64,000 nucleotides of DNA, taken from assembly GCF_009917485.1 (NCBI RefSeq), contig NZ_QZDT01000002.1:1-64000 (forward strand). Direction: 5' to 3'. Numbering within the stretch: the first letter of the stretch is position 1; each line of letters opens with the position of its first letter. Shown piece after piece: positions 44,581 to 53,569 of this stretch. A program made the position numbers and the translations under genes. The notes below the pieces were generated by a model. That model saw only the letters and a program-made list of their open reading frames with translations, did not search any database and was not told the origin of the DNA. The stretch is from Parablautia muri (lineage in GTDB: Bacteria; Bacillota; Clostridia; Lachnospirales; Lachnospiraceae).

Positions 44581-45696
44581 ATGCTCAAACACTATAAAAT
44601 ACGTTACTATGACTTTAAGCTGGCAATCCTGACAATTGCCCTGGCCGTGATTGGAATTGTGGCCGTGGGCAGTGCGGAGCCAACCCTTCAGGCAAGACAG
44701 ATTGCCGGGTTTGCTTTCGGCGTATTTCTAATGCTGGTGATTTCATTGTTTGATTATTCTGTACTTTTAAATTTATATTGGATTATGTATATATTTAATG
44801 TGGTTTTGCTGGTTTTGGTTATTGTAATGGGAAAGGATGCCGGCGGAGCCCAAAGATGGCTGCGGATAGCCGGTATACAGTTTCAGCCTTCCGAGCTGGC
44901 AAAAATACTGCTTGTTTTGTTTTTTGCCCAGTTTATTAATAAACATAGAGAAAAACTGAATACCTTTCAATATATTAGTCTGTGCTGTCTTTTATTTGCG
45001 CTGCCTGCATTTCTTGTTTATAAACAGCCTGATTTATCTACTACCATTGTCATATGTCTGATTTTCTGTGTGATCATGTTTACAGGCGGAATCAGCTGGA
45101 AGGTAATTGGCGGTGTGCTGGCGGTGGGAATTCCTGCTTTTGTCATTTTTATGTATTTAATTATGCAGCCGGATCAGAAAATCATAAGTGAGGAACACAT
45201 ATATCAGCTTAACAGAATTATTTCCTTTTTCAATAAAGAAGAATTTGCCAATTCCTTAGGGTATCAGCAGGAATATTCTGTTATGGCCATTGGTTCCGGA
45301 CAATTAACAGGAAAAGGTTACAAAAATAACGAAATCAGTTCCGTTAAAAACGCGGACTTTATTGCAGAGCAGCAGACTGATTTTATCTTTGCAGTGATTG
45401 GCGAAGAATTTGGGTTCGTAGGCGCCTGCACGGTGATAGTTCTTGTGCTCTTAATCAGCATGGAATGCATGATGATTGCATGGCGAGCCAGAGACACAGC
45501 CGGAACCATTATAGCGGCAGGCATTGGGGCTATGATAGGCTTTCAAGCCTTTATCAATATAGGTGTGGTTACTTATCTGCTCCCGAATACCGGACTTCCG
45601 CTTCCTTTTGTCAGCTATGGACTTACTTCCTTAGTAAGTTCTTTTATCGGAATTGGATTTGTTTTAAATGTGGGGTTACAATGTCAGCAAAAATGA
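44581..45696 (+). CDS. rodA: RodA/FtsW-family glycosyltransferase (SEDS)
   Basis: The protein has 371 residues from ATG 44581. About ten membrane helices are visible. SEDS marks are WLRIAGIQFQPSELAKI, the YKQPDLSTTIV catalytic loop with Asp, SGQLTGKGY, FIFAVIGEEFGFVGA and LLPNTGLPLPFVSYGLTS. It polymerises lipid II, most likely with the PBP2 encoded upstream. FtsW cannot be excluded, but the mre/PBP2 context favours RodA. Confidence 0.92.
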   Translation: MLKHYKIRYYDFKLAILTIALAVIGIVAVGSAEPTLQARQIAGFAFGVFLMLVISLFDYSVLLNLYWIMYIFNVVLLVLVIVMGKDAGGAQRWLRIAGIQFQPSELAKILLVLFFAQFINKHREKLNTFQYISLCCLLFALPAFLVYKQPDLSTTIVICLIFCVIMFTGGISWKVIGGVLAVGIPAFVIFMYLIMQPDQKIISEEHIYQLNRIISFFNKEEFANSLGYQQEYSVMAIGSGQLTGKGYKNNEISSVKNADFIAEQQTDFIFAVIGEEFGFVGACTVIVLVLLISMECMMIAWRARDTAGTIIAAGIGAMIGFQAFINIGVVTYLLPNTGLPLPFVSYGLTSLVSSFIGIGFVLNVGLQCQQK

Positions 45697-45762
45697 TGTA
45701 TAATAAAATCATTATACCAATATAAGGGTTTCGCTATATTACGCGTCAGGAGGGGTGTATAA

Positions 45763-46158
45763 ATGAATATAGCATTGATAGCGCATGATGCCAAAAAGAA
45801 GCTCATGCAGAATTTTTGTATTGCTTACAGGGGGATTTTGAGCAAACATGAATTGTACGCAACAGGCACTACCGGAAGGCTTGTTGAAGAGGTTACAAAT
45901 TTAAATATCCACAAATTTCTTGCTGGGCACTTAGGAGGGGAGCAACAGATTGGTGCACAGATTGAACATAATCAAGTGGATTTAGTAATTTTTTTACGTG
46001 ACCCGTTGACTTCCAAAACCAATGAGCCAGATGTCAACAATGTTGTAAAGCTCTGTGATATGTATAATATTCCAATGGCAACCAATCTTGCCACCGCAGA
46101 GCTGTTAATCAAGTCCCTTGACAGAGGAGATTTAGAGTGGCGTGAAATGTACAGATAG
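45763..46158 (+). CDS. mgsA: Methylglyoxal synthase
   Basis: The 131-residue enzyme converts dihydroxyacetone phosphate to methylglyoxal and phosphate. Signatures are IALIAHDAKKKLMQNF, LYATGTTGRLVEE, GHLGGEQQIGAQI and LVIFLRDPLTSKTNEPDVN, with the catalytic Asp in FLRDPL. GTCAGGAGGGG precedes the ATG. It relieves phosphate stress in glycolysis. It overlaps the next gene by 17 bp. Confidence 0.96.
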   Translation: MNIALIAHDAKKKLMQNFCIAYRGILSKHELYATGTTGRLVEEVTNLNIHKFLAGHLGGEQQIGAQIEHNQVDLVIFLRDPLTSKTNEPDVNNVVKLCDMYNIPMATNLATAELLIKSLDRGDLEWREMYR

Positions 46159-47182
46159 AAAAACCAGGGTTTTTACAAAAAAAATATCCTGTATGCGACT
46201 TTGCCATCGGCTTTGTTGTCGACTTTGCTGTATCCTGTTTTGCCTGATTCCATTGTTCCTTACCGGATGTGGGCAGGCAGGGTATGCCATGCCTTATAAG
46301 GCTGACAGTGAGGTAAGCTGCTTTCGGGTGGTGAATATAGAGCAGGAGAGCGAGATAGCGGTTCCCTTTGCCAGTGAGCTTTGCGTGGTAAATTCTAACA
46401 TGGGTTCTTCGGCTGTTGATATGTCTAATGCTGCCGGAGCCGGGCTTTTTGATGTGAATAAACGAAATACGCTTTACGCCAAAAATGTCCATGAAAAACT
46501 ATATCCGGCCAGCCTCACAAAGGTAATGACAGCACTTGTTGCCTTAAAGCATAACTCCGGCGATCTGATGCTTACCGCATCTGCAAACGTAAGAAACCTG
46601 GAAGCCGGCGCCCAGGTCTGCGGCATCCGGGAAGGGGATCAGATGACCTTGGATCAGGCATTACATCTTTTGCTGATTAACTCCGCCAACGATGCCGCTG
46701 TTATGATAGCGGAGGGAATTGCCGGATCTGTGGAGGCTTTTGCAGATATGATGAATGAGGAGGCTTTACTCCTTGGCGCCACCAATACTCATTTTACCAA
46801 TCCACATGGCCTTTCTGATGAGGAGCATTATACCACTGTCTATGACATGTATCTGATTATGAACGCCGCAATTAATTATTCTGCATTTACGGAAATCATT
46901 CATATGGATTCCTATACCACTGTTTATACGGACAAAAATGGTGCTTCCAAGGAGATTTCCGTATCAAGTACCAACCGTTACATGCAGGGAACGGCAGAAA
47001 TACCAGGAGGCATTACAATTATAGGGGGAAAAACCGGTACTACAAGTGCTGCCGGTCACTGTCTGATTCTTTTATCACGGGATTCGGCAAGTAATCCTTA
47101 TATATCTGTGATTATGCGTGCGGACGATGGAGATTTTCTATATTCTCAAATGACAGATTTATTAAGCCAAATAAGTAATTAA
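46142..47182 (+). CDS. D-alanyl-D-alanine carboxypeptidase, lipoprotein
   Basis: The 346-residue class A low-molecular-weight PBP starts at GTG 46142, inside the end of mgsA. The signal region has hydrophobic CCILFCLIPLFLTGC, a lipobox with the modified Cys at about 44. Catalytic motifs are PASLTKVMTA (SxxK), INSANDAA (SxN) and GGKTGTTSAAGH (KTG). The C-terminal PBP5-type tail is short. It trims peptidoglycan stem peptides outside the membrane. Confidence 0.9.
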   Translation: MKCTDRKTRVFTKKISCMRLCHRLCCRLCCILFCLIPLFLTGCGQAGYAMPYKADSEVSCFRVVNIEQESEIAVPFASELCVVNSNMGSSAVDMSNAAGAGLFDVNKRNTLYAKNVHEKLYPASLTKVMTALVALKHNSGDLMLTASANVRNLEAGAQVCGIREGDQMTLDQALHLLLINSANDAAVMIAEGIAGSVEAFADMMNEEALLLGATNTHFTNPHGLSDEEHYTTVYDMYLIMNAAINYSAFTEIIHMDSYTTVYTDKNGASKEISVSSTNRYMQGTAEIPGGITIIGGKTGTTSAAGHCLILLSRDSASNPYISVIMRADDGDFLYSQMTDLLSQISN

Positions 47183-47287
47183 CAGTTGTTTTTTACCTGG
47201 CAATCACTTATAATTAATTTATGCATAGCCTGAGTTTATAGAACATGGGTTTATGTGCAAGCCAATATACTTCAGGAGGTATTACCA

Positions 47288-47713
47288 ATGGTTCAATTAA
47301 TAGTTGGAAATAAAGGAAAAGGCAAGACCAAACATTTGTTAGATCAGGTAAATGCACAGGTACAGAGTGCATCCGGTAATCTTGTGTATCTGGATAAAAG
47401 TACAAAGCATATGTATGAACTGAATAATAAAATCAGATTGATTGATGTATCTTCCTATCTGCTCACAGATTCAGATGAATTCGTTGGATTTATTAGTGGT
47501 ATTATTTCACAGGATCATGATTTGGAACAGGTTTATGTTGACAACTTCTTAAAAATAGCGCACTTGGAAAAGGAAGGCAGCGATATAGAGCCTGTTATCC
47601 AAAAGTTGGATAAATTAAGTGATGCATTCAATATAAACTTTTATGTAAGTATTTCGCTAGATGATGCGGATATTCCCGCTTCGCTTAAAGATAAAATTGC
47701 TGTTTCCTTATAA
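47288..47713 (+). CDS. Small P-loop protein of unknown role
   Basis: The protein has 141 residues from ATG 47288, behind CAGGAGGTATTACC. The start MVQLIVGNKGKGKTKHLLDQ is a Walker A (GNKGKGKT). Further segments are NLVYLDKSTKHMYELNNKIR, VYVDNFLKIAH as possible Walker B, and NINFYVSISLDDADIP. It has no helicase or transporter motifs. It resembles small P-loop proteins of Clostridia often called PilT-like without support. Followed by a terminator. Confidence 0.7.
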   Translation: MVQLIVGNKGKGKTKHLLDQVNAQVQSASGNLVYLDKSTKHMYELNNKIRLIDVSSYLLTDSDEFVGFISGIISQDHDLEQVYVDNFLKIAHLEKEGSDIEPVIQKLDKLSDAFNINFYVSISLDDADIPASLKDKIAVSL

Positions 47714-47721
47714 ATTACATA

Positions 47722-47749
47722 CCCCCCGGAGGCATCCGGGGGATTTTTC
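47722..47749 (+). terminator. Rho-independent terminator
   Basis: CCCCCGGA and TCCGGGGG pair around GGCA, followed by ATTTTT. It separates the P-loop gene from the HlyD-like gene, whose ribosome binding site AAAAGGAG lies just after. Confidence 0.85.
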
Positions 47750-47766
47750 TGCAAAAGGAGTCATTG

Positions 47767-49164
47767 TTGGGAGATAATAGAAATAACAAAATCATAAATA
47801 TAAAAGAAGGAAGACCTTTCCGCATTAATATAGGCATTGTTATTTTTCTGGTTATTCTTGTTTACACTATCATCTGTATCTTTATGTATTTTACCCAAAA
47901 GCACATAGAGGGACATCAGGTAAAAATCGGCGCTCTTTCTTCAAACAATATCTACAAGGGAATTGCTCTCCGGGATGAAGAAATTGTAACTGCAAATAAG
48001 GCCGGATATGTGAATTATTATGCCCGGGAGGGTGAGAGAGTAGGGGTAGGAAATCTGGTCTACACACTAGATGAATCAGGAAGATTGGCAGATTATATCA
48101 ATGCAGAGACAGATAGCATTACGTTAACCACCAGAGACTTAAATGAATTAAGAACAGAAATTCTTGGCTTTCGGAACAGCTTTGACCCTAAATATTTTTC
48201 TTCTGTTTATGATTTTAAGTATAACGTAAAGGGAACCGTATTAAAGCTTGCCAATGCAAATATTCTGGAAAATGTTGATAAAATAAACAGTTCTGGCTTA
48301 TCTGAACTGATTTCCTTCTGTAATGCTCCTTCCACTGGTATTTTGATTTACTCGGTAGATGGATATGAGAGCCTTACGTTGGAGGAATTTACATCAGATT
48401 TATTTGATATGAAAAATTATGAAAAAACGCAGCTAATCAGCAATGAGTTGGTAGAAGCAGGGCAGCCTGTCTACAAAATATCAACCAATGAGGATTGGTC
48501 TATTGTTATACAAACCGATCAGGAAAAGGCGGACGAGCTTTTAAAAGCAGAGTTTGTGAAAGTAAAATTCCTGAAAAATCAGGATACCTCCTGGGGAGAA
48601 GTCTCCACCTATACCAATGTGGAGGGCGAGATTTTTGTAAAGCTTACCTTTACAAATTCTATGGTAACCTTCTGCACAGACCGTTTTATTGATATTGAGT
48701 TGATTTTGGAGGAAGAAACTGGTCTGAAGATTCCCAATTCTGCCATTGTAGAAAAAGAATTTTTCATTGTTCCCAAAGAATATGTCACACAGGGCGGCAA
48801 CAATTATGGCTATGGTGTCATGCGTGAAATCTACGGTGAGGATGGGGTTGCTACCACTGAATTTGTGGAAACCACCATTTATGGCGAAACCGAAAAAGAA
48901 TACTATCTAGATGATATGGTTCTTCGGATTGGAGATTATATTGTCAAGCCGCAGACAAGTGAAAAAGAGGCTTTAAGCAAGCGAGGAAGCCTTACAGGAG
49001 TGTATAATATTAATAAGGGATATGCGGATTTTAAACAAATCAATGTTTTGTACAAAAATGATGAATATTCTATCGTGAAATCGAATACCCAGTATGGTCT
49101 TAATGTTTATGATTATATTGTATTAGATGCCACTACTGTAGTAGATGATGAATTTATCTATTAA
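47767..49164 (+). CDS. HlyD-like membrane-anchored adaptor protein
   Basis: The protein has about 465 residues. Two TTG codons (47764, 47767) follow AAAAGGAG and the second has better spacing. One membrane helix (about 22-45) precedes an extracellular biotinyl-lipoyl/HlyD-type hairpin (IALRDEEIVTANKAGYVNYYAREGERVGVGNLVYTLD). A long beta-rich body follows. Such proteins are adaptors of export pumps, but no ABC or MFS partner lies nearby. In many Clostridia it sits just before yggS-sepF, suggesting a cell-division or envelope role. Confidence 0.8.
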   Translation: MGDNRNNKIINIKEGRPFRINIGIVIFLVILVYTIICIFMYFTQKHIEGHQVKIGALSSNNIYKGIALRDEEIVTANKAGYVNYYAREGERVGVGNLVYTLDESGRLADYINAETDSITLTTRDLNELRTEILGFRNSFDPKYFSSVYDFKYNVKGTVLKLANANILENVDKINSSGLSELISFCNAPSTGILIYSVDGYESLTLEEFTSDLFDMKNYEKTQLISNELVEAGQPVYKISTNEDWSIVIQTDQEKADELLKAEFVKVKFLKNQDTSWGEVSTYTNVEGEIFVKLTFTNSMVTFCTDRFIDIELILEEETGLKIPNSAIVEKEFFIVPKEYVTQGGNNYGYGVMREIYGEDGVATTEFVETTIYGETEKEYYLDDMVLRIGDYIVKPQTSEKEALSKRGSLTGVYNINKGYADFKQINVLYKNDEYSIVKSNTQYGLNVYDYIVLDATTVVDDEFIY

Positions 49165-49239
49165 TTTTAAGGTTAACGCTTATCCATATATAGTTGCAAT
49201 ATATTTTTTCATAGGGTTAACTTTGGGCGGAGGACGATT

Positions 49240-49992
49240 GTGGAAGAATTGAAAAACGCAGAAATATCTAATATTGGAAAAAAACAGGACTTTATCAGCC
49301 AAAATCTTGATTTTGTCAACCAAAATATTACAAAAGCATGTGAGAAGGCAGGCAGAGGGGCAGAGGATGTAACACTGATTGCTGTCAGCAAGACCAAGCC
49401 TGTATCCATGCTCAAGGAGGCCTACAAGCATGGCTGTAGAGCGTTTGGGGAAAATAAGGTGCAGGAACTGGTAGAAAAGTATGAGGAGATGCCAAAGGAC
49501 ATTCAGTGGCATATGATCGGACATCTGCAGAGAAATAAGGTAAAATATGTTGTGGGAAAAGCGGCATTGATCCATAGTGTGGATACGCTGAAGCTTGCGG
49601 AAGAAATAAGCCGCGAGGCGGTTAAGAAGCAGACGGAAGTTTCTATACTGATTGAAGTAAATATTGCTGGTGAAGAAAGCAAATATGGCGTTGCGATGGC
49701 TGAAACGGAGAAACTGGTACGTGAAGCTGCCTTGCTTCCGGGCATTCACATAAAAGGACTTATGACAATTGCCCCTTATGTGGAGGAACCGGAAGAAAAT
49801 CGGCAATATTTTGCACTATTGAGACAATTATCTGTTGACATAAAACAGAAAAACATTGATAATGTTAATATGAATGTCCTGTCGATGGGTATGACGGGGG
49901 ATTACATGGTTGCCATAGAGGAGGGTGCCACTTATGTTCGTGTTGGAACAGGCATTTTCGGCGAAAGGCAATATCCTGCTCAGCGGGAATAA
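49240..49992 (+). CDS. YggS/PLPBP-family PLP homeostasis protein
   Basis: The protein has 250 residues from GTG 49240, behind GGGCGGAGGAC. It is a single-domain alanine-racemase-fold protein. The PLP lysine is in LIAVSKTKP, with RAFGENKVQEL, WHMIGHLQRNKVKYVV and LSMGMTGDYMVAIEEGATYVRVGTGIFG. It buffers PLP and affects amino-acid balance. It precedes sepF as ylmE precedes ylmF in Bacillus. Confidence 0.95.
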   Translation: MEELKNAEISNIGKKQDFISQNLDFVNQNITKACEKAGRGAEDVTLIAVSKTKPVSMLKEAYKHGCRAFGENKVQELVEKYEEMPKDIQWHMIGHLQRNKVKYVVGKAALIHSVDTLKLAEEISREAVKKQTEVSILIEVNIAGEESKYGVAMAETEKLVREAALLPGIHIKGLMTIAPYVEEPEENRQYFALLRQLSVDIKQKNIDNVNMNVLSMGMTGDYMVAIEEGATYVRVGTGIFGERQYPAQRE

Positions 49993-50023
49993 GAGAATAC
50001 TGTGAAAATAAATTTTTCGCAGA

Positions 50024-50078
50024 TAAATTTATGCTTACGTCCAAATTTACGGACTATTGAGAGCATGGAGGAATTATT
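50024..50078 (+). promoter_or_regulatory. Shared leader motif, copy 3 (before sepF)
   Basis: TAAATTTATGCTTACGTCCA then AATTTACGGACTATTGAGAG and CATGGAGGAATTATT precede the ATG. TAAATTTA and CCAAATTTA arms flank the same GCTTACG core as before mutS. It contains the ribosome binding site. Confidence 0.75.
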
Positions 50079-50579
50079 ATGAGTGTAATGGATAAGTTTC
50101 TCAATTACATGAAGCTAAATGAGGATGATGACGATTTCTATGATGATGAATACTATGAAGATACCGTTATTGAAGAAAAAAATAAAAAGCCGGCTGTTAT
50201 AAAAGAGGAACCTGTTTACGAGGAAGAAAAACCAATTAAGAAAGCTAATCCAAAGGTTACCCCTATGCGTCAGACCAGGAAGTCCGGAAATGGCATGGAG
50301 GTATGTGTGATTAAACCTACTTCTATTGAGGATGCCAGGGAAATTACCGAAACCTTGCTCGCCAACAGGACTGTGGTCCTTAATTTAGAGGGGTTAGATG
50401 TGGATATTGCCCAGAGAATTATTGATTTTACATCCGGTTCCTGTTTTGCCATCAGTGGTAATCTGCAGAAAATTTCCAATTACATATTTATTATTACACC
50501 AGCCATCGTAGATATATCAGGCGATTTTCAGGAAATTTTATCAGGCTCCTTTGATGTACCAATTAATAATGGCCTGTAA
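50079..50579 (+). CDS. sepF: Cell division protein SepF
   Basis: The 166-residue protein starts with a membrane-binding helix (MSVMDKFLNYMKLN), then an acidic linker and the SepF domain (about 75-160). The domain features EVCVIKPTSIEDAREITETLL, VVLNLEGLDVDIAQRIIDFTSG and ISNYIFIITPA. It anchors FtsZ to the membrane and assists septum assembly. It is followed by a strong terminator. Confidence 0.94.
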   Translation: MSVMDKFLNYMKLNEDDDDFYDDEYYEDTVIEEKNKKPAVIKEEPVYEEEKPIKKANPKVTPMRQTRKSGNGMEVCVIKPTSIEDAREITETLLANRTVVLNLEGLDVDIAQRIIDFTSGSCFAISGNLQKISNYIFIITPAIVDISGDFQEILSGSFDVPINNGL

Positions 50580-50584
50580 GGCTT

Positions 50585-50616
50585 AAAGCTTCCTGCCTTA
50601 GCGGGAAGCTTTTTTA
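50585..50616 (+). terminator. Rho-independent terminator after sepF
   Basis: AAAGCTTCC (50585-50593) pairs perfectly with GGAAGCTTT (50604-50612), with TTTTTA directly after. Confidence 0.85.
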
Positions 50617-50723
50617 GGTCAATAGACACTTCACAGCGTGAAAGCTTTGATAGTGATAAACTTGATTTACCAGGCGCGGCAGCGCTTAACAAATGACTCA
50701 TAAAATTTCGAAAGGATAAAAAG

Positions 50724-51827
50724 ATGGACAGCAGACTCAATATTTTATACAATAAAAAACCCTGTTATGACATTGTATTTTCTACTGATTTTCAGGGGTT
50801 GGTTTCCGAATTAAAAGGATTGGAAATAGAAAACAGGCGTGTATGTATTGTGACAGATTCACATGTTGCTGCTCTGTACGGTGATGAAATTTTGGGGCTT
50901 CTTGAAGGTCAATGTAAGGAGAAAACATTATTTTCTTTCCCGGTAGGAGAAGAAAATAAGACACTTGAAACCGTAAAGAATATCTATACTTTCCTGATAG
51001 AAAAGAAATTTGACCGAAAGGATCTTTTGCTTGCTTTAGGCGGCGGAGTTGTTGGGGATATTACCGGCTTTACTGCAGCTACCTACTTAAGAGGAATTGA
51101 TTTCGTACAGGTGCCTACCACACTTCTTGCTCAGGCTGATTCAGGTATTGGCGGCAAAACAGGGGTTGACTTTGACGGCTACAAAAATATGGTTGGAGCT
51201 TTTTATATGCCCAGACTGGTTTATATGAATGTAAGCGTCTTAAAAACCTTAGATGAACGCCAGTTTTTCAGCGGCTTCGCGGAAATTATGAAGCACGGGC
51301 TTATTAAAGACAGCATATTTTATGAATGGCTTCTGGACAAGATGTACGAAATTTGTGACCGGGATGTTAGTACGTTACAGGAGATGGTGGAGAGAAGCTG
51401 TAAGATAAAAAAACTTGTAGTCGAAAAAGACCCCACTGAGAAAGGGGAGAGGGCGCTTTTAAATTTTGGACACACCATTGGTCATGCCATTGAAAAAAGT
51501 AAGAACTTTACCTTGACGCACGGAGAATGCGTAGCGCTTGGTGCGGTTGCAGCTGCCTTTATTTCATGGAAGCACGAATGGATTTCTATGGATGAATATT
51601 ATGAAATACGAGATATGTTTGTTCCCTTTCAGCTGCCAATTTCTGTTGAAAATATAGATCCACAGGAAATTTTAAGCCTCACAAAATCCGATAAAAAAAT
51701 GGAAAATGGCAGTATTAAGTTCATTCTTCTCAAAAAGATTGGCAAGGCTGTAATTGACAGGACTGTTACCGATGAAGATATTTTGAATGCGCTTTCTGAA
51801 ATTCATTATGTGGAAGATGGTGAGTAG
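50724..51827 (+). CDS. aroB: 3-Dehydroquinate synthase
   Basis: The 367-residue enzyme makes 3-dehydroquinate, the second step of the shikimate pathway. NAD-binding and catalytic motifs are LALGGGVVGDITGFTAATYLRGI, PTTLLAQADSGIGGKTGVD, the metal ligand in GFAEIMKHGLIKD, and LNFGHTIGHAIE with HGECVALG. AAAGGATAAAA precedes the ATG. No other aro genes are in the window. Confidence 0.96.
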   Translation: MDSRLNILYNKKPCYDIVFSTDFQGLVSELKGLEIENRRVCIVTDSHVAALYGDEILGLLEGQCKEKTLFSFPVGEENKTLETVKNIYTFLIEKKFDRKDLLLALGGGVVGDITGFTAATYLRGIDFVQVPTTLLAQADSGIGGKTGVDFDGYKNMVGAFYMPRLVYMNVSVLKTLDERQFFSGFAEIMKHGLIKDSIFYEWLLDKMYEICDRDVSTLQEMVERSCKIKKLVVEKDPTEKGERALLNFGHTIGHAIEKSKNFTLTHGECVALGAVAAAFISWKHEWISMDEYYEIRDMFVPFQLPISVENIDPQEILSLTKSDKKMENGSIKFILLKKIGKAVIDRTVTDEDILNALSEIHYVEDGE

Positions 51828-51875
51828 CAAAATGCTGCCACAAACTTTCAGGTTGTAGCAACATGGAGGGAAAAT

Positions 51876-52382
51876 GTGAGCAAATATAAATTTAAATTAC
51901 TTATTTTCGATTTATTTTTTCTGGTTTTACTTGTTGCCACTGATCAGTTTACCAAGTATATAGCGGTATTAAAACTTAAATCGCAGCCGGCCTTCAGCAT
52001 CATTGATGGCGTACTGGAATTTAATTATCTAGAAAACCGTGGCGCTGCCTTTGGCATGCTGCAGAATCAAAAATTTTTTTTCATCGTTGTAGCCTCAGCC
52101 TTTTTATGTGTGATTGCCTATGTCCTTTTCAAATCACCGGATGAAAAAAAGTACACAAAGCTTCATGTACTGCTTGTTATGATTGCTAGTGGGGCAATAG
52201 GAAATATGATAGACAGGCTGCGCTTTGATTATGTGGTAGATTTCATTTATATTGTTCTGATCAATTTTCCAATTTTTAATGTGGCAGATATGTATGTTAC
52301 CTTTTCTACTGCAATCATGATTTTTCAGGTGTTTTTTGTTTACCAGGAAAATGATTTTGATTTTTTAAAATTGGGGAAATAA
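51876..52382 (+). CDS. lspA: Lipoprotein signal peptidase II
   Basis: The 168-residue membrane aspartyl protease starts at GTG 51876, behind ATGGAGGG. It has four transmembrane helices. The catalytic motifs are NRGAAFGMLQ, GNMIDRLRFDYVVDFI and FNVADMYVT with the paired Asp residues. It cleaves prolipoproteins, such as the D,D-carboxypeptidase encoded upstream. It lies 2 bp before the pseudouridine synthase gene, the usual Firmicutes order. Confidence 0.95.
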   Translation: MSKYKFKLLIFDLFFLVLLVATDQFTKYIAVLKLKSQPAFSIIDGVLEFNYLENRGAAFGMLQNQKFFFIVVASAFLCVIAYVLFKSPDEKKYTKLHVLLVMIASGAIGNMIDRLRFDYVVDFIYIVLINFPIFNVADMYVTFSTAIMIFQVFFVYQENDFDFLKLGK

Positions 52383-52384
52383 AT

Positions 52385-53305
52385 GTGAATAAATTTTATT
52401 TTGTGATAACTGAGGATTTAGAGGAGGAACGGCTTGATAAATGCTTAAATCTTTTGATGGAGGATTTATCCCGTTCTTACCTGCAAAAGCTCCTAAGCAG
52501 TGGAAATATCACGGTAAACGGAAAGCAAATGAAGTCCAGTTACCGCGTCAAAACAGATGATCAAATACAACTCATTCTTCCGCCGGTCAGTCTTCCCGAC
52601 ATTACGCCGGAGAATATTCCCCTTGAAGTTTTATATGAGGATAAGTCTGTAATCGTAGTCAATAAGCCTAAGGGCATGGTCGTACACCCAGCGCCAGGAC
52701 ATTATAGTGGAACCCTTGTAAATGCCCTTTTATTTCATTGCAGCGGCGAATTAAGCGGTATCAATGGTATACTAAGACCTGGTATCGTACATCGAATTGA
52801 CAGGGATACCACTGGTTCTGTGATAGCCTGCAAAAATGACAAAGCACATGCCTGTATTGCTGAGCAATTAAAGCAGCACACCATTGTAAGAAGATACCAC
52901 GCAATTGTACATGGAAGACTAAAAGAGGAGCAGGGTACCATACATACAAAAATTGGCAGACACCCTACAGACCGCAAACGGATGTCCGTACTTACAAACG
53001 GTGGAAAAGATGCGATTACCCATTATAAAGTTTTAAGACAGCTTGGTAATTATTCTTATATAGAATGTAAGCTTGAGACAGGCCGAACACATCAAATACG
53101 TGTACACATGGCCCATCTTGGCCACCCTCTGCTTGGCGATGCTGTCTATGGGCCTAAAAACCGTCCTTTTCATTTAGAAGGGCAAACCCTTCATGCCAAA
53201 ATTCTAGGGTTTTCCCATCCGGAAACAGGGGCCTATATTGAGACAGACGCTCCTTTGCCACAATACTTTCAAGATCTCCTTTCTAAATTTTGTAACAGTG
53301 AGTAA
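52385..53305 (+). CDS. RluD-type 23S rRNA pseudouridine synthase
   Basis: The 306-residue enzyme starts at GTG 52385 with a weak site (TTGGGGA), perhaps relying on coupling to lspA. It has an N-terminal S4 domain (about 10-60) and a RluA-family catalytic domain. The Asp is in PGIVHRIDRDTTGSVIACKN, followed by the GRTHQIRVHMAHLGHPLLGD motif. Which uridines it modifies (RluD-like or YlyB) cannot be told. Confidence 0.92.
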   Translation: MNKFYFVITEDLEEERLDKCLNLLMEDLSRSYLQKLLSSGNITVNGKQMKSSYRVKTDDQIQLILPPVSLPDITPENIPLEVLYEDKSVIVVNKPKGMVVHPAPGHYSGTLVNALLFHCSGELSGINGILRPGIVHRIDRDTTGSVIACKNDKAHACIAEQLKQHTIVRRYHAIVHGRLKEEQGTIHTKIGRHPTDRKRMSVLTNGGKDAITHYKVLRQLGNYSYIECKLETGRTHQIRVHMAHLGHPLLGDAVYGPKNRPFHLEGQTLHAKILGFSHPETGAYIETDAPLPQYFQDLLSKFCNSE

Positions 53306-53347
53306 CGATTCAGCCAGGTCTGTACATTTACTGCACAGACCGTGAGA
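53292..53347. repeat. Dispersed palindromic repeat, copy C
   Basis: The inverse complement reads CTCACGGTCTGTGCAGTAAA then TGTACAGACCTGGCTGAA, almost the same as copy B. A small GTAAC/GTTAC-type outer pair is visible, as in copy D. It begins just before the rluD-type stop codon. Confidence 0.8.
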
Positions 53348-53464
53348 TGATTAGGGAGGGCAAAATCCCATTGCCGAAGGTGATTTTAAATGGATTTTGT
53401 ATGCAACAGTGAATCCGAATGCTGAACTGTTTTACAGAGTATTTGAAAATTTTCTGACAATAGA

Positions 53465-53493
53465 TTGAATTTCTTTTTTATTTTGTGTATAAT
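53465..53493 (+). promoter_or_regulatory. Sigma-A-type promoter before the cytidylate-kinase-like gene
   Basis: TTGAAT (53465-53470), 17 bp, then TATAAT (53488-53493). A CTATCAA/TTGATAG stem lies in the roughly 70-nt leader that follows, before the AGGAGG of the next gene. Confidence 0.75.
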
Positions 53494-53569
53494 ATTTCTA
53501 TCAAGGATGTGTCATTGACTGTTTGATAGCAGCATTGAGCTTAACACATTAAAGATAGGAGGTTTATAT

